Below, piece after piece: positions 6,120 to 9,611 of a DNA stretch of 9,611 bases. A model generated the notes under the pieces. It did not search any database, was not told the DNA's origin, and was given only the letters and a program-made list of their open reading frames with translations. The position numbers and the translations under genes were made by a program. The stretch comes from Neisseriaceae bacterium (GTDB lineage: Bacteria; Pseudomonadota; Gammaproteobacteria; Burkholderiales; Neisseriaceae): positions 1 through 9,611 of the forward strand of contig JASLBZ010000077.1 of assembly GCA_030146285.1 (NCBI GenBank), written 5' to 3'. Position 1 is the first letter of the stretch. Every line of letters starts with the position of its first letter.

Positions 6120-8144
6120 TTAAACTGTTTTTAGCTTATTGGTGTTGCTTTCTTTTTTGTATTTCACAATATTAAGTCCAATTAAACTTAAAACAATGAC
6201 AGTGCCCACAATGTCGGTCAATGTTTCTGGAACCACCATCATCAAAGCGCCTGCTGCTAAAAATATTCTGGTTAAAACGGCCATACGGGTTTTGTAATAT
6301 CCTTCAATCGCAGCACTTAAAGCGACAATTCCGATAAAAGATGTCACACCCACAATCAAAATGCTGCTGATGGGAGGGAAAGCGAATGTTTTGGCTGTGG
6401 TCATGATGCCTGTTGTATCAATCATCATGAGTGCTGGGTTATATACAAAAATAAATGGCACGATAAAACCAGCTAATGAGAGTTTTAAAGATTGAAAGCC
6501 CGTTTTCATGGGGTCTCCACCAGCAATACCAGCGCCTGCAAAAGCAGCCAATGCCACAGGAGGGGTGATGTTGGCAAACAAACCAAAATAAAAAACAAAC
6601 ATGTGCGCCACCAAAATAGGAATGTCAAAGTTATTGGCCAGTGCAGGAGCCGCCATGGTGGCTGTAATAATATAAGCCGGAATAGAGGGCAGTCCCATGC
6701 CCAAAACCATCGAGGCAGCCATGGTCAGTAGTAAGGTGATGAAAAGAGAGCCTGCACCAATACTAATAATCGATGAAGTCATCACCGCACCGAAGCTGGT
6801 TAAACTCACCACTCCAATAATAATCCCGACCACAGCACAAGCGGCCATCACTGACAAAGATTGTTTGGCACCATCGGACATGGCATCAAAAATATCTTTA
6901 ATGGACATGCGGGTGTTTTTCCTAAATCCAGCGACCACGACAGAAAGAGCAATGGTGTAAACGGCAGCATAACTGACAGGCACGTTTTTAAACAAAAAAT
7001 ACACCAAAGCGAAAATAGGCAAAATCAAATGGCCACGTTCTTTTAAAACTTCTTTAACTTTGGGTAAGTCTGCTTTGGGGATGCCTTTTAAATTATCCTT
7101 GCCTGCTCGAAAATGCACTTGTGCAATTACCCCAAGATAATACAAAACAGCGGGTAAAAAAGCAGCCAGCGCAATGGTGCTGTATTTTACACCTGTGGTT
7201 TCAGCCATAATGAAGGCACTTGCCCCCATAATCGGTGGCAAAATTTGCCCACCAACAGAAGCCGAAGCTTCGACAGCACCAGCAAAGTTTTTGTTGTAGC
7301 CAATTTTTTTCATGAGTGGAATGGTAAAAGCACCTGTGCCCACCACATTGGCAACGGCTGTACCGTTGATGCTGCCCATAAAACCACTAGAGATGACAGC
7401 CACTTTGGCTGGACCTCCTTGTTTGTGGCCTGCCAAAGCCAAAGCCAAATCGTTAAAGAGTTTGCCCATGCCAGATTTGGATAAAAAGGCACCAAATAAA
7501 ATAAACAGGAAAATAAAGCTGACCGATGCGCCAATGGCTGAAGAGTAAAGGCCTTCGGTTTTTAAATACATTTGTCCGAAAATATCCCCTAAGTCATATG
7601 CACGAGTGGCCAGTTTGTTGGGCATAAAGCTGTAATGGCTAACAAATGGATAGGCCAAGAAAATCAAAGCCATGATGGGTAAAATCAAACCAATGATGCG
7701 TCGAGATGCTTCCAATACCAAAGCCACGGTTAAGATGGAAAAAGCAATGTCCATTTTATTGGGAATGCCACCACGGGTGGTTACGATATCTTGGTATTCG
7801 ACAAATAAATAAGCCAAAGATGCAATGGAAGCTGCAGCCAAGACCCAGTCAAACCAAGCAATTTGGGTGCGGCTGGACTTCGCTCTAGCAGGGTAGAGCA
7901 AAAAAATTAATACCACGCCAATGGCGACGTGGGTTGCACGTTGCAAAAGCTCGGGCATAGGGTTGTAGGTAATATAAAGGTGAAATAAAGAATAAAAGAT
8001 GGCAACGGTGGTAATAAAAAAAGCCACGCCTTTGTTCTTCGGGCTGCGGGTTGCTGCCTCTTTGTCAAATTGTTCTAAAACAGCTTGTTGCTGTTGCTCT
8101 GTCAATGGGTTGTCATTGATGACATGGTTTTTATGATGACTCAT
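6120..8144 (-). CDS. TAXI-TRAP transporter fused permease (DctQ-DctM, 4TM/12TM)
   Basis: A 674-residue inner-membrane protein with the small (DctQ-like) and large (DctM-like) TRAP subunits fused, the usual form in TAXI-type TRAP systems. A hydrophilic N-terminus of about 38 residues is followed by the small-subunit helices (about 39-165) and then the DctM ion-transporter core. Recognisable core motifs are FLFILFGAFLSKSGMG at 212-227, GFMGSINGTAVANVVGTGAF at 254-273, and EASASVGGQILPP at 292-304. These permeases are secondary transporters, in characterised cases coupled to sodium, that take substrate from the binding protein; the substrate here is unknown, though organic acids or glutamate-like compounds are typical. 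The ATG at 8144 overlaps the end of the DUF1850 gene by 14 bp, and AAAGGA about 11 bases upstream lies inside that gene, which suggests translational coupling. It is the last gene before the terminator. Confidence 0.95.
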   Translation of the reverse strand: MSHHKNHVINDNPLTEQQQQAVLEQFDKEAATRSPKNKGVAFFITTVAIFYSLFHLYITYNPMPELLQRATHVAIGVVLIFLLYPARAKSSRTQIAWFDWVLAAASIASLAYLFVEYQDIVTTRGGIPNKMDIAFSILTVALVLEASRRIIGLILPIMALIFLAYPFVSHYSFMPNKLATRAYDLGDIFGQMYLKTEGLYSSAIGASVSFIFLFILFGAFLSKSGMGKLFNDLALALAGHKQGGPAKVAVISSGFMGSINGTAVANVVGTGAFTIPLMKKIGYNKNFAGAVEASASVGGQILPPIMGASAFIMAETTGVKYSTIALAAFLPAVLYYLGVIAQVHFRAGKDNLKGIPKADLPKVKEVLKERGHLILPIFALVYFLFKNVPVSYAAVYTIALSVVVAGFRKNTRMSIKDIFDAMSDGAKQSLSVMAACAVVGIIIGVVSLTSFGAVMTSSIISIGAGSLFITLLLTMAASMVLGMGLPSIPAYIITATMAAPALANNFDIPILVAHMFVFYFGLFANITPPVALAAFAGAGIAGGDPMKTGFQSLKLSLAGFIVPFIFVYNPALMMIDTTGIMTTAKTFAFPPISSILIVGVTSFIGIVALSAAIEGYYKTRMAVLTRIFLAAGALMMVVPETLTDIVGTVIVLSLIGLNIVKYKKESNTNKLKTV

Positions 8145-8634
8145 TTAGACAAGAATCCTTTGTTAAAAAACGCCAAAGCGGCACTGAATCCGCTTGCAAA
8201 GATACTTCTGTATAGTCAGGCACATCTTGGTAGATGGGCCAAATAAGGTTGCCAACGACAATGCTTGATTGAACATGGCGAGACACAATCCAATGTATAT
8301 TAGGAAGGCGAAGGTTACTGGCAAAAGCAATAGAACCATCGGCAGATGGTATCAGTTTGCCTTGGCTGGGAACGCCTGCACCAAAGGTTTTGAACTGTGT
8401 GTGTGTCAGTAAAAAATGGTCTTTTTCACGCAAGTAAAACTCCTGCCATGGTTCTTTTTCTACTGAATGTATCCACCATAGGGAAAACTGCGCATTTGGA
8501 ATCCAGCACTGTTTGTTTAGCGTAATGACATGGGTTACCGAGATGGGCCACCATGCAATGCCGACAAAAAAGGCCGCCACTGCACAAGACATGGCGACCC
8601 ACAATTTGTTTTTACTTCTTCGCTTGCTCATCAT
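8131..8634 (-). CDS. DUF1850 domain protein of the TRAP operon
   Basis: From the ATG at 8634 this gives 167 residues: a basic start (MMSKRRSKNK), one hydrophobic helix (about 11-30) that is a signal anchor or signal peptide, and a DUF1850 domain. The domain is recognised by WWIHSVEKEPWQEFY (about 53-67) and FGAGVPSQGK (about 84-93). DUF1850 proteins occur almost only beside TAXI-type TRAP genes, so a part in transport is likely, but no activity is known. The position between the binding protein and the permease fits an accessory membrane-linked or periplasmic subunit. The start is uncertain: ATG 8634, ATG 8631, or the upstream GTG and TTG (TTG at 8667) are possible, and none has a clear ribosome binding site, in line with coupling to the upstream gene, which it overlaps by 23 bp. 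It also overlaps the permease start by 14 bp. Confidence 0.85.
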   Translation of the reverse strand: MMSKRRSKNKLWVAMSCAVAAFFVGIAWWPISVTHVITLNKQCWIPNAQFSLWWIHSVEKEPWQEFYLREKDHFLLTHTQFKTFGAGVPSQGKLIPSADGSIAFASNLRLPNIHWIVSRHVQSSIVVGNLIWPIYQDVPDYTEVSLQADSVPLWRFLTKDSCLNESS

Positions 8635-9611
8635 AGTATCGTTTTGCACCGGGATGGATTGGAGCAATCATACCGACTTGGGCATTTTCTAACGTAATGT
8701 CATTGGCGGCTTGATGTGCATTGCGAAGCAATGGTAGGCTTTCAAAGAATGTTTTGGTCATCTTGTAAACATCATCATCGCTCATGTCACTGCGAACAAT
8801 CCAGCTGTTGACAATCGCTGCCGTTGGAATGTCTTCTGTGTTGCTGTAAGTGCCTTTTGGAATGACCATCGCTAAGAAGTAAGGCTTATCTTTGGTGAGC
8901 TCTTCGATTTTTTCAGGGCTGACGGTCACTATTTTCATGTCAAATGTTTTGTCTAGCTCCATCAAAGAAGCATTGGGAATGCCGCTGGTTAAAAAGGCAG
9001 CATCAATTTTTCCCGCTTTTAAAGCATCGGCAGCTTCAGCATAACCTAAATAATCAACCTTAATGTCTTGGTAAGTGATGCCATGGCCTTCTAAAATATT
9101 GCGTGCATTGACTTCCACGCCTGAATTTTGTGCACCCACTGCAATACGCTTACCACGCAAGTCATCAATGGTGTTGATGCCTGAATTTTTATTGGTTACC
9201 ACTTGAATGTAGTTGGCATACAAAGAGGCGATATGGCTTGCATTGTCTATTTTTTTAGGGAAGCTGCCTGAGCCTTCCATGGCCTCAGTCAGAACATCAT
9301 TCATCACAAATGCCATTTCCACTTTACCCTGATTGAGTAAATTCATATTCTCAACTGAGGCACCTGTAGTCTGTGTTTTGGAGTTAACGCCATAGGTTTT
9401 GGAGAGAATGTCTGAAAACGATGTGCCAATAATATTGTAAGGCCCTGACGCTCCACCTGTGGCAAGGGTGGCGAAGCGGGTTTCTAATTTGTCTGATGCG
9501 CTAGCCGTTTGACTGCTGCTTGCACTGTTAGATGTATTGTTTTCTGATGCTTTATCTTCTGAGCAGGCACCAAGCAGCGCACTTATGGCTAAAATGGCAA
9601 CGACATTGCGG
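8612..9611 (-). CDS. TAXI-family TRAP substrate-binding lipoprotein (5' end outside window)
   Basis: The frame stays open to the window edge, giving 333 visible residues; an internal Met at 9346 is not the start. The visible N-terminus is the end of a signal peptide, RNVVAILAISALLGAC, with lipobox LGAC whose Cys is the 16th visible residue, so only a few residues are missing. A Ser/Asn-rich linker of about 26 residues follows, then the TAXI domain opening FATLATGGASGPYNIIG. Further family features are SVENMNLLNQGKVEMAFV, the DDLRGKRIAVGAQNSGVEV hinge region, and EAADALKAGKIDAAFLTSG. TAXI proteins bind small organic acids or amino acids and hand them to the fused permease encoded downstream. 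The lipid anchor is a variation on the free periplasmic form common in Gram-negative bacteria. The promoter of the operon is outside the window. Confidence 0.94.
   Translation of the reverse strand, partial: RNVVAILAISALLGACSEDKASENNTSNSASSSQTASASDKLETRFATLATGGASGPYNIIGTSFSDILSKTYGVNSKTQTTGASVENMNLLNQGKVEMAFVMNDVLTEAMEGSGSFPKKIDNASHIASLYANYIQVVTNKNSGINTIDDLRGKRIAVGAQNSGVEVNARNILEGHGITYQDIKVDYLGYAEAADALKAGKIDAAFLTSGIPNASLMELDKTFDMKIVTVSPEKIEELTKDKPYFLAMVIPKGTYSNTEDIPTAAIVNSWIVRSDMSDDDVYKMTKTFFESLPLLRNAHQAANDITLENAQVGMIAPIHPGAKRYYDEQAKK

Noticed and set aside
6492..7548. Plus-strand open frames of 60-90 residues across the permease gene
   Set aside because: They are antisense shadows of the fused TRAP permease, which has unmistakable family motifs.

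Overview
The window is an AT-rich stretch of a Gram-negative chromosome, most likely from a beta- or gammaproteobacterium. The ornithine carbamoyltransferase is of the E. coli ArgI / Neisseria ArgF type. There is a bacterial ferredoxin-NADP reductase, an HpnC-type squalene synthase and two lipoproteins, one of them the substrate-binding protein of a TRAP transporter. The ArgF C-terminal half looks closest to Neisseria-type proteins as I remember them, so a low-GC relative of Neisseriales is my best guess; this is an inference, not a placement. No rRNA, tRNA, insertion sequence, CRISPR array or phage gene is visible. It reads as ordinary core or metabolic chromosome with a few odd points.

Left part (1-2225). 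On the minus strand are the N-terminal part of a DUF411 metal-handling periplasmic protein, cut by the window edge, and a pirin of the YhhW type with all four metal ligands. On the plus strand, separated by a 260-bp intergenic region, is ferredoxin/flavodoxin-NADP+ reductase (fpr). Two adjacent perfect inverted repeats lie just before fpr. The DUF411 gene has a promoter-like element with a 19-bp spacer, as in MerR/CueR-controlled metal promoters.

Middle (2226-6048). A minus-strand amidohydrolase-2 family gene converges on fpr with only 8 bp between stops; it lacks the usual metal-ligand histidines. A non-coding, very AT-rich stretch of nearly 500 bp with several inverted repeats separates it from hpnC (squalene synthesis). 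Then come argF (arginine biosynthesis, GTG start, good sigma70-like promoter) and a small META-domain lipoprotein. These three plus-strand genes appear to be separate transcription units.

Right part (6049-9611). A strong bidirectional terminator separates the META gene from a minus-strand TAXI-type TRAP operon, transcribed toward it in the order TAXI lipoprotein (5' end just outside the window), DUF1850 protein, fused DctQ-DctM permease. The reading frames overlap by 23 and 14 bp, so translation is probably coupled. The three proteins should form one secondary transporter driven by an ion gradient, probably for an organic acid or amino acid; the substrate cannot be read from the sequence.

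I see no clear new multi-gene system here. The most interesting points are the amidohydrolase that has lost its histidine ligands, the DUF1850 protein built into the TRAP operon together with a lipid-anchored binding protein, the paired dyads before fpr, and the structured AT-rich leader of an isolated hpnC.
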